Positions 30,657 to 43,428 of a stretch of DNA of 64,000 nt are shown here, in pieces (position 1 is the stretch's first letter; every line of letters starts with the position of its first letter). The notes beneath the pieces were generated by a model. It was not told the DNA's origin and searched no databases. It saw only the letters and a list, made by a program, of their open reading frames with translations. The stretch covers positions 151,171,640 through 151,235,639 of the forward strand of contig CM043955.1 of the NCBI GenBank assembly GCA_014529385.2. Direction: 5' to 3'. The position numbers and the translations under genes are program-made. Source of the DNA: Adiantum capillus-veneris. Taxonomy: Eukaryota > Streptophyta > Polypodiopsida > Polypodiales > Pteridaceae.

Positions 30657-33600
30657 GACTCAATTTGGTGCAGTTTGAGACAACCAGATCTCTTTTTCCA
30701 TCTACATATCTAGTAAAACAAGAACACAAAATGCATTGGCCTACATAAAAATGTTAGAATGAAAGAAAGTGGGTGGTCGCCTTCAAAAAATTCTCTTTAA
30801 CTTTGTAGTGTTGCTATGTGTACCTCTAGTTAATTACCCTCTTAAAACAAATAAGCAAGAAAAGGTTGAAATCCTAGTGTTCCCATGTTCATACTTCTCA
30901 ACCCAATGGTCCATAGGTGGTTCAAAGAGTTCCAACCTCCCTAAGGCCTTATGTAGGCCAAAAGGTCGCTCTCTATAGTTGAAGGCCACAACCTGGCACT
31001 ACTGGGCATCCCGAAACAGTCCACAAATGGTCCCAAGGGTTGCGACACCCCCTAAGGCTTTATGTAGACCAAAAAGGACATTTCCTACATAAGGGATGGG
31101 GATCTATGGAATTCATCATTGATGATCTTCTACCATTGTTTCTTTTTTTCTTTTTTTTGGTGTGGGATTTTGTGGGAGGTGGAAGTGTGTGTGTGTGTGT
31201 TGGAGGGGGGGGGTGTTCCAAAGCGCATGTTCATTGCATGTTTGTGCCAAAGTTTGCATTTAGGTCACACCATTACGTATGCAAGGCACCCCACATCTGG
31301 AGTTTACATCAAGCTTGTGTCAGTTCGCGCTTAATTCATAACAAGTTTACAAGCATCGAGTTTCTCTTGAGTTTATATTTTGATCTATGTCTAGTGTTCT
31401 TTTGTTGCCTCACAACACTGAATTTCAGCCACGTATCTCCTCCGAAAGTAAGGTGTTCTTTAATGAAAAGAAGGACCATTTGAAACACTTGAGCTCAACT
31501 TTCATGGCGAGTATCTTAGAAGATAATTCAATGTATCATATAAGAATGCATGCCTTAAATGTGAATTAATGTCAATTTCCTTGAGGTGTAGAAGATATTG
31601 TGGAATAACATCTTTTCTCTAAGAAGTACTAATGAAGGTGTGGTCACAAATTTTCCTTAACCGAAGTTAGGTATTGAGAATTTATCCCCCTTGTATGGGA
31701 TTAGACATTGCCCATTACACATAAGGTGTTCCCAAATTGAGCACATATGGTGTATATTGTGTCATAATGTGACGGAAGAATGAGATTATGTGATTCTTAA
31801 CACACCTTCCAAGTTGGGTTCGTGGCAAAGTCGATGTGGGAAGGGATTTAAGAGGTTGCCCATGGCAATGAAAAGGAACCTAATCTCGTACTTTGCATAC
31901 TTAAATAGTCTTGTAGTTTCTCTCTTTCAAGCCTAGTTAGTACCTTAGATTTATAAGCGACCTTAATATTGAAAAATGTTTCTTTTGTAACTGCCTATTT
32001 GAGTAGGGGGTTCCTCAACGGGTAATGTAGGTTGATTAATCAACATATGGTGATTTTTATGTAGACCCAATACTTTGATGTAAACATAGTACAAATGCTT
32101 GCAAGCAAGGATCGGTTTTCTTTTCATGTCTTTATTTTGAAAATATGGACATGAAAAATAGGGTTCTGTCTACACAACCACTAAGTAAGAGTTCTCTCTT
32201 TGAGGTGAAAGTTCACATGGCAGTTCTTGACAACTATTATTCATGGAGCACAAGAGCAATCAAGGCCTCTAAGATCGTAATTCACTTCTCTGCTTCCCTT
32301 GATATCCCATGTCACAATTTTTTGCTATGACTATATTAAGGAGTAATAGTAGAAAATGCTCCTTGAATAAATTCTAGAAGAAACCCTGCATGCTCAATAG
32401 ACTCCACCCGTCCTTTGTGATGTTAGTTCCCCTTTGCATAGGTCACAACAAGGGATGGTCAGGATTTGTTTGCACACTGTGATCCACCTTTTGTGTGTGG
32501 ACAAGGTCAACACACAACTAGATTCATATGTCCCTTTGGCTTTGTGGATCCTATATAGTTCCTCTCTGGCCAAAAGTAGAGTGCTAATAGCCCTTGGGAT
32601 CTACTATGCAATATGTTTGTGCATTTCTTTCCTTTAATTACAACAAGGCATCTTCAATGGCTATGAGCAGAAATTCTTCTCAATGTCCAATTCCCATTTG
32701 CAATCTTCTCCTCAACATGAAATTCTTGGTTGTCAAACCTCCCTCTAGTCCAACCAATAGCAATATGACAAGGTGGCAAAAAACTCTGAAGATAACACGA
32801 GAGTCGAGTACTAAGGCAACAAGTGCAACGTGCTTTTGTTTGCAATGCATGTGGTCACATGGTTCTTGAGCTTTAGGTACTAAACTTGTTATGGAGAGGC
32901 AATTGGATGTGGTAGTAAATTTGCAACATGCAAGCTTGAGCAACAAGTCTATGACCCTAGAATCACTGTGGAGTATGAAAAGCTTGTAACAGGTGTTGAG
33001 TCAACCTTCAAGGACCATTCCTAAAAAATGTTATTGCAAACCCTGCAAACAATGTCAGCTTCTTTCAACTCATCTATAAGTGCAATTAGGCTAAGAAGGG
33101 ATTAGTGGTGCTCACTAGGGAGAAGCTCTTCATTCTTGCAACAACAAGTCTACATGCTAAGAGGTAATTTCTTTACCATCCTTAGGAGCTTGTAATGTTT
33201 TTTTAGATTCATCTCTTTGCCTACAAAAAGTAGAGATCTTACACATGCTAGTCACATGTAAGGCCAAAGACAACATGGCCCATTGCATGTTTGGGGATAA
33301 AGAAAATCCTCCTCCACACACATAAGGAGTTCTAATGGGAGGCTACAATGTCCAATGCGGAAGCCATGGTGGAGGAGATGCAAAGCTTGGAGGACGATCT
33401 GCTTGTAGGATTCTCCGAGTAGGTGTATTCAATTAAGTCGCATGGTTTACTATTGAGTGGTGCATGGTTCTAGTAGGTATATCCAATTAAGTAGCAATTC
33501 ATAATTGTTGTTGAGTGGGATGTGCAGGTATTGTATTGACCAGAGCTTCTTCACATTGATGCATGAGTTGTATTTCGAGCTTAATGCTACGAAGGCTACC

Positions 33601-34379
33601 AACAAGCTCCCCAAAATATACGAGATGGTTGGTTTATAGGCATGATCACACAACCTGGCCCAACTAGTGAGATTTATTTAGTGCCCTTGAATAATTCTTT
33701 TTTGCGCGCGTTTCATCTTTGCTTGCAAATGGGTGTGACAACTCATCGCTAATGGAGTACTAGAGGTGATGGCGTTGCTCATAAGGTCATGCATTGTGCC
33801 AAGTAGCAAGAAGGATATGTTGTCTGCATTATGAAAGGACCGTGAAGTCACCAAATGGGAGCTAGTCCAATGCCTCGGTGTCTTGTTATCCACTTGGCAC
33901 ACTTGCGAGAGGGGAGGCCAAGCTGGGTTTGAGTTTGATTTGGCCGAGCGTGAACAACACAATCATGGCAAGGTCCCTACATCATTAGGTTCACCATCAT
34001 GGTGAGGGCCCAAAAACAAAGGCTCCACTACCAAGTCACACAGAACCCCTTCCCCAAAAATTCCATTGGAAGAGGGTGGTTTGGATAGTAGGAATATCCA
34101 TAAAGTAGCTACTCCTAGAGTAGCCTTCGTGAAATAGGAACTTTGAACAAAATGGTGGCTAGGAAAGGAATGTAAGGCATAAAAACAATGAAAACTTGTA
34201 CTTTATGTTGGGATGCAGGCTTTTGTTGCATCTCTTGTGTGAACAATCTCTTCCACCTAAAAAAGTGACATGTCACTAACCTATGTGAAGAACCTCTTAC
34301 AATCCATGTGTAAAGCATAGGCACTTGTGTTTGTGTATAAGCACCCACATATATGCTTCATGTGTCAAAAGGTTTCTTC
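30657..34379. other. No recognised gene (about 3.7 kb)
   Basis: Moderately AT-rich, with short frames only. A short TG/G-rich stretch lies at 31186-31214. At about 33350-33405 a plus-strand frame contains AEAMVEEMQSLEDDLL, faintly like the start of copia RT, but nothing around it extends the similarity. Confidence 0.45.
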
Positions 34380-34545
34380 TTTGTATTTGCCTATATAGAG
34401 GCACATTATGCTCAATAAAACTAAGTCTATTATTTTGCAACCATACTCTATTGTATTGTGTGCTTAAATCAAAACCTCAGCTAATTCTACTGTAACCATG
34501 CTTATGTCATAAATGGCACCCTAACCTATCCACCTTAACCTATCA
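34380..34545 (+). repeat. 3' end of an LTR (copia-like), plus strand
   Basis: A TATA-like CTATATAG near 34391 and AATAAAAC near 34416 are followed by the LTR end CCTATCA at 34545 and a PBS two bases later. The left boundary is not identified and no second LTR copy was seen. Confidence 0.5.
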
Positions 34546-34547
34546 AG

Positions 34548-34559
34548 TGGTATCAGAGC
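34548..34559 (+). promoter_or_regulatory. Primer-binding site (tRNA-iMet) of a lost plus-strand element
   Basis: TGGTATCAGAGC, a perfect initiator-Met site, two bases after an LTR end. No gag follows within the 900 bp before the next element, so the body is deleted or replaced. Confidence 0.7.
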
Positions 34560-35018
34560 TGCTGACGGTTCCACACCTAGGCCTGTTAACCTCTTCATTA
34601 TTAACCTCTTCATTTGATTGCCATTAGTAGCTTAATTAGTTGCACTTAATCTTTTGCATTATTAATAAAATTTACTCCTTAATCATCACCTGGGATCTGA
34701 GCATGCTCCACTACCCATGATGCTTAGGTAAGAGGGAGTTAATTCTACATAATTTTTTTAATTGGTTTTTGAGTTTTAGTGTCAATCTCCTTGCACAATT
34801 TTGATCTTCATTTAGTTATTTTGAAATAAGAAGATGCTTGCATTGCTTGTATGTGAGGAAAGTGTTCATCAAAAGCTTTTCATAGACTATATGCATGTTT
34901 TAATTGGATTTCGGAAGGTCAATTAATGCTTTGATCAAAACCTTACACTACACTAAGTTCATTCTCTGATTTTTTTTGCAGTAGGACAAAACAACAGTGT
35001 GTAGTGTGTGTAGTGTGT

Positions 35019-35019
<1 letters not shown>

Positions 35020-35099
<80 letters not shown>

Positions 35100-35100
35100 G
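35020..35100. repeat. (TG)n microsatellite
   Basis: About 40 TG units, with irregular GTGTAG units at the start and GC interruptions at the end. The CV/TH repeat frames through it are artefacts. Confidence 0.95.
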
Positions 35101-35473
35101 TGCGCGCGCTTGAGAGCATTTAATGCTCAAAAATATTTTTCTTTTGGGTGGAAAAGTCTCTGAACTTGTTTGGATTTTTTTTTATTTTCTTGAAAGGCCA
35201 CATTTATTAGAAGGTCAAGTTGCTGCCGACCTGCCATTCGACCTGCCATTTGATTTATAACTCATCTTTTGTCCGGCCAAGGAAAGCTCGTCTTAAAGTT
35301 GTTGCAGCTCCTCAGTTCAAGCCTAAGGCTCACCCTATGCTTGCTATTGGTACCTATTCATAAACATGCTCATTGACTCGTTGTGCAAATTAGTTGTGCA
35401 AACTTCAGAGGCTTGCTCGAACCTCATTATATGTTATTAGCCATCGACTATTGTTTCCCACTCCCACTCGCAC

Positions 35474-35753
35474 ACTAAACTCTCATTGGACCCCTTTGTC
35501 TCCTGGCACATAGGAATCAGGCAAGCCATTGGGCTACTAAATGCTCATTGGACCCCTTGGGAGACTATCCAATAGTCTTCTAGAGAGCTTAATTCTTATT
35601 GGTTCTTTATTAAGTATTTTTAAATGAATTAAACTAGATTTACTCTAGCCTAATTCTCATATCCACCTCCATGGCCATCCAATAGGATTTGAGTGTGGAC
35701 ATCTCGGCTAGGGAGCTGACATGTGTCCCTCATTCCCTTTGTGTAAAGGAAGC

Positions 35754-35849
<96 letters not shown>

Positions 35850-36223
35850 CTCTCTCATCCCCTACTTGCAAGGATCGCCCCCTCCTTTGTAGGAATTTTG
35901 ATGACTTTTTGGTACACACACAAAGCATCCAATTTCCCTAGTGTTTGACCTTTGGACACAACCTTTGAATTTTGGGACCTTAGCATTTTGGAAGTCTTAA
36001 TGGAGTGAACCTTAGGGTCTTTAAAGCCCATTGTTGCACATTGCTCTTTTGCAGATGGCCCCCCCTTTGGATCCCTATTTTTCCTCCTTTGGATCCCTAC
36101 TGTGGCTGGTTTGCCAGCTTAACCAATATTCTAGCTTTTTCTCTCCTGACACTTCCCCAAATTAAATGATCAGTTTAACATGAGAAAATCATTTAGATGA
36201 ATTAAATATTAGTTATTATGACA
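35474..36223 (-). repeat. Left (3') LTR of element D, truncated
   Basis: Matches 42725-43428 of the right LTR. Similarity stops abruptly at about 35474, while the right LTR continues 900 bp further. It ends TTATGACA at 36223. It contains a TG tract of 94 bp (35755-35848), against about 32 bp in the right copy. Confidence 0.85.
35755..35848. repeat. (TG)n microsatellite in element D left LTR
   Basis: About 47 uninterrupted TG units; the homologous tract at 43025-43056 has about 16. Confidence 0.95.
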
Positions 36224-36238
36224 TTACCTCTCTCTTGA
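36224..36238 (-). promoter_or_regulatory. Polypurine tract of element D
   Basis: TTACCTCTCTCTTGAAA on the plus strand after the LTR; same as element B at 7036-7050. Confidence 0.8.
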
Positions 36239-36559
36239 AATCATAGTCGTCCTCGACTACAGAGTAGAGAAGATAAAGCCTATTCATTAATCCTTTTTCT
36301 AGCGGGTAGAGGATCCCTATCTTACCCTACGACATCGTTCTAGAATGGATGACTAGTCCATCTGGCGCCTGAGAGCCTAAGCTGCCGCAAGCATGTCTGC
36401 ACATTAGTCCTATCAATCTTCCAAAGTAGAGTGACAAGCTCTACTTGGTGTTAAGGAGACGTCGTCTCCGCAAACTTGATTCTAAGCATGCATACTACTT
36501 CACATTTGTGCAAAATAAAGAAAAAAGAGAGTCTTATAAGACAAAAATTTGTTCATTTT

Positions 36560-38191
36560 TACATTTGCTTACTCTAGGGAAGCATTGTAAGCATTGACAA
36601 GGTTTAGGTTATCCTTTAATTGTATGCCTTGCATTCATCTAGCATCTTCAAAAGAATAATTCTTAAACTTAATAAGCTATCGTCGGATAGTCTTACCGCC
36701 TCTTAATACCTTGTCTTCATGTCGGAGAATGGACTCGGGCTCCAGCACCTCTTCTTGGTCCTTGATCTCCGATGGGTCTTCAATAGTTGGTTATTGAGGT
36801 GGCTCTCCTTTGTAAGGCTTTAGCAGGCTCACATGGAAAGCATTGTGTATGAGCCAATGGCCGAGCAACTTGAGTTGATAGGCCATCTCATTGATTGGTC
36901 TAAGAATCTGGAAGGGACTATAGTACCTTTTTGCTAACTTAGCATAGTACTTTTGGTATCCCATAGGATTCTTGCCCGTCGTGTGCCTTAATCGAGCCTT
37001 GGGAAATTTAAGTAAGACCCAATCATTTTCTTTAAAGGTTTGGACTCTTTTGTGCTTATCAGCAGTAGCCTTTTGCCTTTGTTGTGAGATAGAGATAGCA
37101 TCCTTAATCTTTTGGAAAGATTCTTGTAGGTCTCGGCTATACTCATCTACAGCGAAGATCTTCCTGTGTACCTTAAGTAGCAGGGGACTTTTTTATCTTC
37201 CCTCAATTACCTCAAAAGGTGATTTTCCTGTGGAAGTATGTACAGTGTTATTGTAGGCATACTCTACTAAGGGTAAGTACTTCTCTCATTGGGATCTTTG
37301 ATCTACTTCCGTTACATAGGCTTTTAGTAGATCAAGAATTGTTAGGTTAGCTATTTCACTTTGGCCATCCGTTTCTGGGTGATAGGCCGAAGAGAAGTTT
37401 AGCCTTATCCCTAAATTCTCAAAGAGACCCTTCCAAAGATTACTGGTCATTCTAGGATCTCTATGTGACACTATGGACATCGGCAAGCCATGATACTTGA
37501 AGATTTGTGATATGAAGAGGGTTGCCATTTGATGGGCTTTGAAAGTCTTTTTTACAAGTATAAAATGAGCTTGTTTACTGAACCTATCTACTATCGTCCA
37601 TATTCCCGTATTCCCATGGATAGACTTAGGCAATCCAAAGATAAAATCCATGGATATGCTGTCCCATGGTGAATTAGGGATTGGCAAAGGTTGAAGCAAT
37701 CCAGGTTGCTTCTCTCTATCAAACTTCGTCTTTTGGCATACCACACATTTAGAAACATACTCTTGTATGTTTTCTTTCATGGTAAGCCAATAGAAATATG
37801 TTTCAATCCCTTTTAGGGTGAAATGAATCCCTTTATGCCCCGCATAAGGAGGAGCATGAGATTCACACATTACTTTCTCATGTAGTGAGCTAGTAACACA
37901 TAGTCTATTACCATAGAGAAGATAACAATCTTGTAAGGTAAATGGTTCCTCTTTCTTCCCTAATGCAAGGGCTGAAATCACATCTCTAAAATCGGGATTA
38001 ATAGCATACTCATCTATCATAGAAGATAGATCATTGTGAGTTGCTATGGAAACCGCATTCACTCTCGGCCATCTTGAGAGTGCATTGGCTACTTGATTAT
38101 GCTTGCCAGCAATGTGAGCAATATGAAAATGAAACTGCGAAAGGAAATTTTCCCACCTCATTTGTTTTTTGGAGAGCTTGGTCTGTGTCAT
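36560..38191 (-). pseudogene. Integrase and chromodomain of element D
   Basis: 37286-38191 is open: end of RNase H (MRWENFLSQFHFHIAHIAGK, ANALSRWPRV), HHCC (HAPPYAGHKG, CVVCQKTKFDR), and the core with Asp in SMDFIFGLPKS and Glu in TDGQSEIANL. The second catalytic position reads VSHRDPRMTS, so Asp (VSDRDP in element C) has become His. The C-terminal part, 36560-37285, is out of frame: SPFQILRPINEMAYQLKLL, IHNAFHVSLLKPYKG, then a chromodomain-like EVLEPESILRHEDK and LIKFKNYSFEDAR with stops. Dead on two counts: frame breaks and loss of a catalytic Asp. Confidence 0.88.
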
Positions 38192-39379
38192 AAAGTACTT
38201 AAGACTTTGGTGATCCGTTCACAGAATGAAAGGAGTCCCCAAGAAGTAGTGCTTCCATGAGTCTAAGGCATGTAGAACTGCGAGGAGTTCCTTTTCATAT
38301 ATGCCTAGAGCTTGCTCAACAAGGTCGAGCCTCCGATTTTCATAGACTATGGCGTGCCCTTCTTGGAGCAAGACAGCTCCAAGGCAATCACCACAAGCGT
38401 CACATTGGACCTCAATGGCTTTGAGAGATCCGGCAGTGTAAGCACAGGTTGAGAAATAAGCTTTTCTTTAAGCTTTTTGAAAGCATTGTTCTCCTTGGCA
38501 GACCATGTATACATAACGTTTTTCTTTGTTAGGTCATGTAATGGTCCTCCAATTTGTGAGAACTTTTCTATGAAGCGTCTATAGTATGCACGCATACCTA
38601 TAAAGCTTCTTAGTTCATGAAGATTCAGGCCATCCTTTTAGTACCTCTAACTTTGATGGATCCATTTGGATGCCATCTTGAGAGATAATGTGACCTAAAT
38701 ATTGAATCTCTTGCAAGAAAAATTCACTTTTCTTTCGATTAACATAAAGTTTATTCTCTCTTAAGACTTGAAATATTACCTGGAAGTGTTGCTTGTGTTC
38801 ATCTAGTGAATTAGAGAAGATGGTAATATCATCAAAGAGCACTCCAGTAAAGGTTCGGCGAGGCCTGAATAGCTTCTCCATCAAGCGGTTGAATGTGGTT
38901 GGTGCATTGGTCAAGCCAAAAGGCATGACAATGTATTCGTAAAGACCAAATGTAGTGCGAAATGCAGTCTTTACAATACCTTGATCAACTATCCTTATTT
39001 GATGGTAGCCACTTTTTAGGTCAATCCTACTGAAGTAGGTGGACCCTTGTAGCTTACCAAATAGGTCTTCTACCCGTGGAATGGGAAACCTATTTTTGAT
39101 AGTGATCCTATTTAGTGCTCTATAGTCGACGCACATATGATATGTGTCGTCTTTCTTTTGCACTAGTAACACAGGTGAGCAAAATGGAGATGAGCTAGGC
39201 CTAACCATGCCCGTCTCAACTAACTCATGCACTTGCCGCATAATCTCCTCTTGTTGAGCTTGAGAAACTCTATAAGGAGGTTTATTAGGCGGTGGACTTC
39301 CTAGAAGAAGTTCAATTGCATGGCCATCATTGCCTCGTTTAGGAGGTAGTTCACAAAGGGATGTCGTCAATAAAGACAT
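38192..39379 (-). pseudogene. Reverse transcriptase and RNase H of element D
   Basis: RT lies in the 38615-39379 frame ([51 protein letters not shown], catalytic VLFDDITIFS). A frameshift follows near 38600-38615. The RT connection and the start of RNase H are in 38347-38595 (RAYYRRFIEKFSQI, LTLPDLSKPL), and the rest of RNase H is frameshifted at 38192-38346. This is the segment whose RT palm is missing from element B. Confidence 0.87.
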
Positions 39380-40310
39380 CTTGAAACCCCTTGAGAAAAT
39401 TGGATAACTCTAATTCCTTGTGGTTGTTTAAATTTTCTTTTGCTAAAGCATTAGGTTCATTTTGAGAATTTTTAACAAAAATCATGTACACGGAAATAAA
39501 GCTCTTTATTGACTTATTGAAAGCTTGCACATGTTCAATGGGTATGGTGTTACCCATTTCCTTAGCATCTATGTACATATCTTTTTCCCTAAACCTAAAG
39601 TAGATTCTCCTTTCAAGGAATTTAACATTGGTAGTCATGCGATCGAACCATGGTGGCCCTGCGATTACATCCTCGTGCTTGAGAGGAGAGATAAAGAAGT
39701 CCTCTTTGTCCACATAGCTTTGGACATGGAGCCTCAATTTCCCAATTAAGGGAGTGACTGAAGCTTCTTGCCCCTTGAAAGCACCATCTGCGGGTAGGAC
39801 ATCTCCCATCTCATAGGCTTGGATGCCTAGCTTGGTGGCCAACTCTGCGGATATGAAATTGTGAGTAGAACCAGGGTCAAAGAGAATAAAAGCATCATGT
39901 TCTCTTACCTTTTCCCAAGCATGGCATAGAGGAGATCCTTTGTGGTGAGCTTCCTCTTCTTGGATTTCGACCAAGGTAGCTCTAGGAGGCTCATGGCGGG
40001 TGTTCTTTTTTGGGACAAGCGCGGTACGCATGTCCTTGCTCGCCGCACTTGAAACAGCAGTTATCCTTGCGATAACGCTCAAGAGATAGTTTATTTTTGC
40101 CTTTGTAAACTCCCTTCTCCTTAGCTTTGTTGTTATTGGAATTGCCCTTAGGAGACTTTTGGACATTTCCCTTCCCCTTAGGCTCATTGGAGCCCTTGTT
40201 TTCTGTGGGCTTAGGATTTCTCTTAACCCTTGTTTGGAAATTGATTCAAGAAGCCACCATAGTATGGTGTATAACCGCAGATATAGTGCGTGGCCTTTGG
40301 GAGTTGGCAT
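39351..40310 (-). pseudogene. Protease and Gag C-part of element D
   Basis: The frame contains the protease active site ILFDPGSTHNFISAELATKL (D-P-G), then KLRLHVQSYVDKEDFFISPL and a linker to RT (SNFLKGFQDVFIDD). Upstream, in another frame at about 40020-40080, is an intact zinc knuckle, CFKCGEQGHAYRAC. Element E carries the same protease segment at 44607-44787. Confidence 0.82.
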
Positions 40311-41420
40311 ACTCCGCTATTTCTTCAGTTAAGCCCACACGTGAATGGATTCATAGGGAGAGAGCTTCAAGCTTCTCCATTCGGTGAGTACTTTGTCTTT
40401 GGCATCGGTGGCCAAAAACTGCTTCATAACGGAAGCTCTTAAAGCTTTCCATCTTCTTGCAACTTCACCATTTGCCCGTAGGCTATAGGCTAGATCACCA
40501 TTGCCTGGTGGACTTTTGAAAGTGCATGGCTACATGGTGTAGCTTAGAGGACTCCGTGAAGCCCTCATCTACAAATACCGCATCGAATTGTTGGATAAAG
40601 GCCAAGACTTTGTCCGTAGCACCAAAGGTGCCATTGTAGAAGAGATGCTCTTTCCTCTCTCTTTGAACTTCTTAAGCTTGGACGACCTCTTCCACGTGGC
40701 ATAGGATTTCCTATGGCCTCTTCTTTTTTATGGTTCGAAAGTTGAACCATCGCTTTCTTCAGAAGATGAAGAATTTGAGGAAGATGGAGAAGAGGGTGAC
40801 CTCTTTCTCGCCTTTTTCTTGCCTTGGTTCTCTTTGTCCGCACCATCACTTTCTTCTTAAGAGGAAGAGGATAAAGAAGATGGAGAAGAGGGTGACCTCT
40901 TTCTCACCTTTTTCTTCTCTTGCTTTTTGTCATTTATGGTGTGAAGAAGTGTGCAATGGTCTTCTCCGTTTAGGAGGTGATGGAGAGCGTTTAGCCCTTT
41001 GTCTTCGTGGAGCCATCTCCGTCGAAGTGACAGGAGACTCACTTCTTTCTCGTTCCTTCGGTGGGGGCTCTTGAGTTCTCCTTTGAGAAGGAGATGCATC
41101 ATTAAGAAGAAAATTTTTGAGCCCTTCGTATGGATCCTCTTCTTCTTCCCAAATCGGAGAGAGGCCTCTTTTGGGAGTCTCGCAAGGAGGCTTCTTAGGT
41201 ACTCTCTTGTCATAGTGGGGAATTGGAGAATCCCATGAGCACGAAGCTACCGTTGGACTTCACTTTGGAGGGATGGATTGCCCATGGCTTGTTGAAGCCT
41301 AGAAACAAGGTAGTTAACAAGCATAGGGGCATCATTAGTAGCCTGCTCATTAGCAAAATCAAAGCTATCAACATTAATTTCACTCTCTTTACTATTGTCA
41401 GCCACTCTAACAACTTTTAG
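40311..41420 (-). pseudogene. Gag of element D, decayed
   Basis: Several short frames correspond to the Gag of B: an N-terminal region (about 41210-41413), RS/K-rich segments (40857-41213, KKVRKRSPSSPSSLSSSS; 40565-40849, KARKRRERGHPLLHLPQ) and capsid remnants (40330-40620). Two neighbouring AGAAGATGGAGAAGAGGGTG repeats (plus strand, about 40780 and 40878) suggest a local duplication of the Ser-rich coding stretch. No open gag remains. Confidence 0.75.
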
Positions 41421-41811
41421 GTGTAAACTTTTTTTTAGGTGTACTTTGGCACTTCAAGCCCTAGTTGCTAGTTCTCTTTACCCCTTTAGAAAAGCACTCA
41501 AGCTACTGTACCCATGGCTCGAATACCATTAATTACAAGGAATAGAAGAGAGGGTCATTCAACACCAAAACAGCACCGGCTCCTGTTAAGCTTGTAATAG
41601 CTCAATAGTGGTTAAGCCGGAGGCAAGCCCCGTAGGAATCCACTATTAAGACCATAGATCTCGACGGTGATGCCCCGTTATATGCACGAAGGCAGGCGCA
41701 TTGCAAGGGTAAAAAATCCCTATTCTACTTACTCAATTGCAATTAATAGTACCAACAATTTATAGCTAGCTTGAGGACCTCCCTTCTTGAGCAAGAAAAG
41801 AAAAACCTTGT

Positions 41812-41823
41812 CCTCTGATACCA
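41812..41823 (-). promoter_or_regulatory. Primer-binding site of element D
   Basis: CCTCTGATACCA on the plus strand, one base before the LTR; TGGTATCAGAGG on the element strand, one mismatch from the initiator-Met site. Confidence 0.88.
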
Positions 41824-41824
41824 A

Positions 41825-43019
41825 TGTAACATTTAACGGCCTAGTAACTTGTGTGTAGCAGAAAATAACATGAACATAGTGAGAATTTTATTAGGATAGG
41901 ATCCTAATGAGCATAACAAGAGTGGTTGGGTGGAGAGAGAAACAAGAATCATAACACCTAGTTAGATAGCATGAACAATACTTCAAAAGAGAGAGAAATT
42001 AAGCTATTGATAATAGTTGAGGACCAGATTTACATGGAGCCGGTCCCCCCTCCAAAAGGCTTTGTATTATAGGTTTCCCCCATCAAGGGAGACATTTTAC
42101 AATACAATTCTTGTTCTTTCAATAACTAGCTAGTGCAATGAAGATGGAAGCTTCAAGCACTAAGCAAACACTTATAAAACACAACATCAATTCCCTCACG
42201 GTCTCAGACCCAAGACCTCACACACCTTTGAAGATGGTGAGAGCTAGCGGGGTATGAGAGTAGATTGAGAGGAAGAAGGAGTAGTCTTACGAGAAAGATG
42301 TACATCTCCTCACATAATCACTCAGATTAGCATAGCATAGCTTAGTAATTAGCATGGTAGAGGAGATGAGCATGCATTGACGCTTGGCTCTTGGTTAAAT
42401 TTGCATCACAAAGCCAAGAGTTGTTGGTGTAGGCCTCCCTTCTCACAAGCTTGGAGTAGGTGATAAGCTTTCCATTCAAGCTTGAGAAGGAGAGAGAGAG
42501 TCTTCTTGCTTCACACATGAGCTAGTGTGAGTGTGTGTGGAATAATGCCTTGAGAAATTCAGCCCCCTCTCTCTCTTGGTCGACCCCTCATGCTATTTCC
42601 TCTTGCTAGCTTCCCATTGGACCCCTCCAGGCTTAGCCAATGAAAATTAAGTAGCATAAGTGATAGCCTTCTAACATGTGTCCCCCTTTCCCCTTTTGTG
42701 AGAGCTTTAGGTAATTAATTAATGCAACTAAATTCTCATTAGACCCCTTTGTCTCGTGGCCAATAGGAATCAGGCAAGCCATTGGGCTGTTGAATACTCA
42801 TTGGACCCCTTGGGAGACTATCCAACAGTCTTCTAGAGAGATTAATTCTTGTTGGTTCTTTTATTAAGTGTATTTTAATGAATTAAATTAAATTTACTCT
42901 AGCCTAATTCTCATTGGTCCACCTCCATGGCCATCCCCAATAGGATTTGAGTGCACCTTGTGGGCATCTGGGCTAGGGAGCTGACATGTGTCCCTCATTC
43001 TCTTTGTGTAAAGGAAGTT

Positions 43020-43058
<39 letters not shown>

Positions 43059-43428
43059 CTCTCTCATCCCCTACTTGCAAGGCTCGCTCCCTCCTTTGTA
43101 GGAATTTTGATGACTTTTTGGTACACATACAAAGCATTCAATTTCCCTAGTGTTTGACCTTTGGACACAACCTTTGAATTTTGGAACCTTAGCATTTTGG
43201 AAGTCTTAATGGACTGAACCTTAGGGCCTGGCCCATTGTTACACATTGCTTTTTTGCAAATGGCCCCCCCTTTGGATCTCTATTTTTCCTCCTTTGGATC
43301 CCTATTGTGGCCGGTCTGCGAGCTTAACCAATATTCTAGCTTTTTCTCCCCTGGCACTTCCCCATATTAAATGATCAGTTTAACATGAGAAAATCATTTA
43401 GAAGAATCAGATATTAGTTATTATGACA
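41825..43428 (-). repeat. Right (5') LTR of element D
   Basis: 1604 bp, TGTAACATTT to TTATGACA. Segments such as GAGGACC(A/G)GATTTA and GGAGCCGGTC match the LTR of element B. It contains a TG tract at 43025-43056. The following ACATC may be the target duplication, but the partner is lost with the left LTR end. Confidence 0.88.

Larger units (their letters stand above)
35474..43428 (-). mobile_element. Element D: chromovirus related to B, with pol
   Basis: Minus-strand element with a full right LTR (41825-43428), PBS, gag, protease, RT, RNase H, integrase, chromodomain, PPT and a left LTR (35474-36223) that has lost its outer half. The PPT is identical to that of B and the LTRs are homologous, so D belongs to the same family group. 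The left LTR copy differs from the right by about 5% by eye. Many frame breaks; inactive. It shows what B has lost. Confidence 0.88.

Noticed and set aside
33350-33410. Copia RT-like AEAMVEEMQSLEDD
   Set aside because: Similarity limited to about 14 residues; flanking frames give no further RT motifs.
34948-35948. Long Cys-Val or Thr-His repeat proteins across TG tracts
   Set aside because: Translation of dinucleotide microsatellites; the same applies at 43025 and 54691.
39860-39900. D-P-G in place of D-T/S-G in the proteases of C and D as a new enzyme type
   Set aside because: Variants at the middle position are familiar in plant gypsy proteases; not by itself novel.
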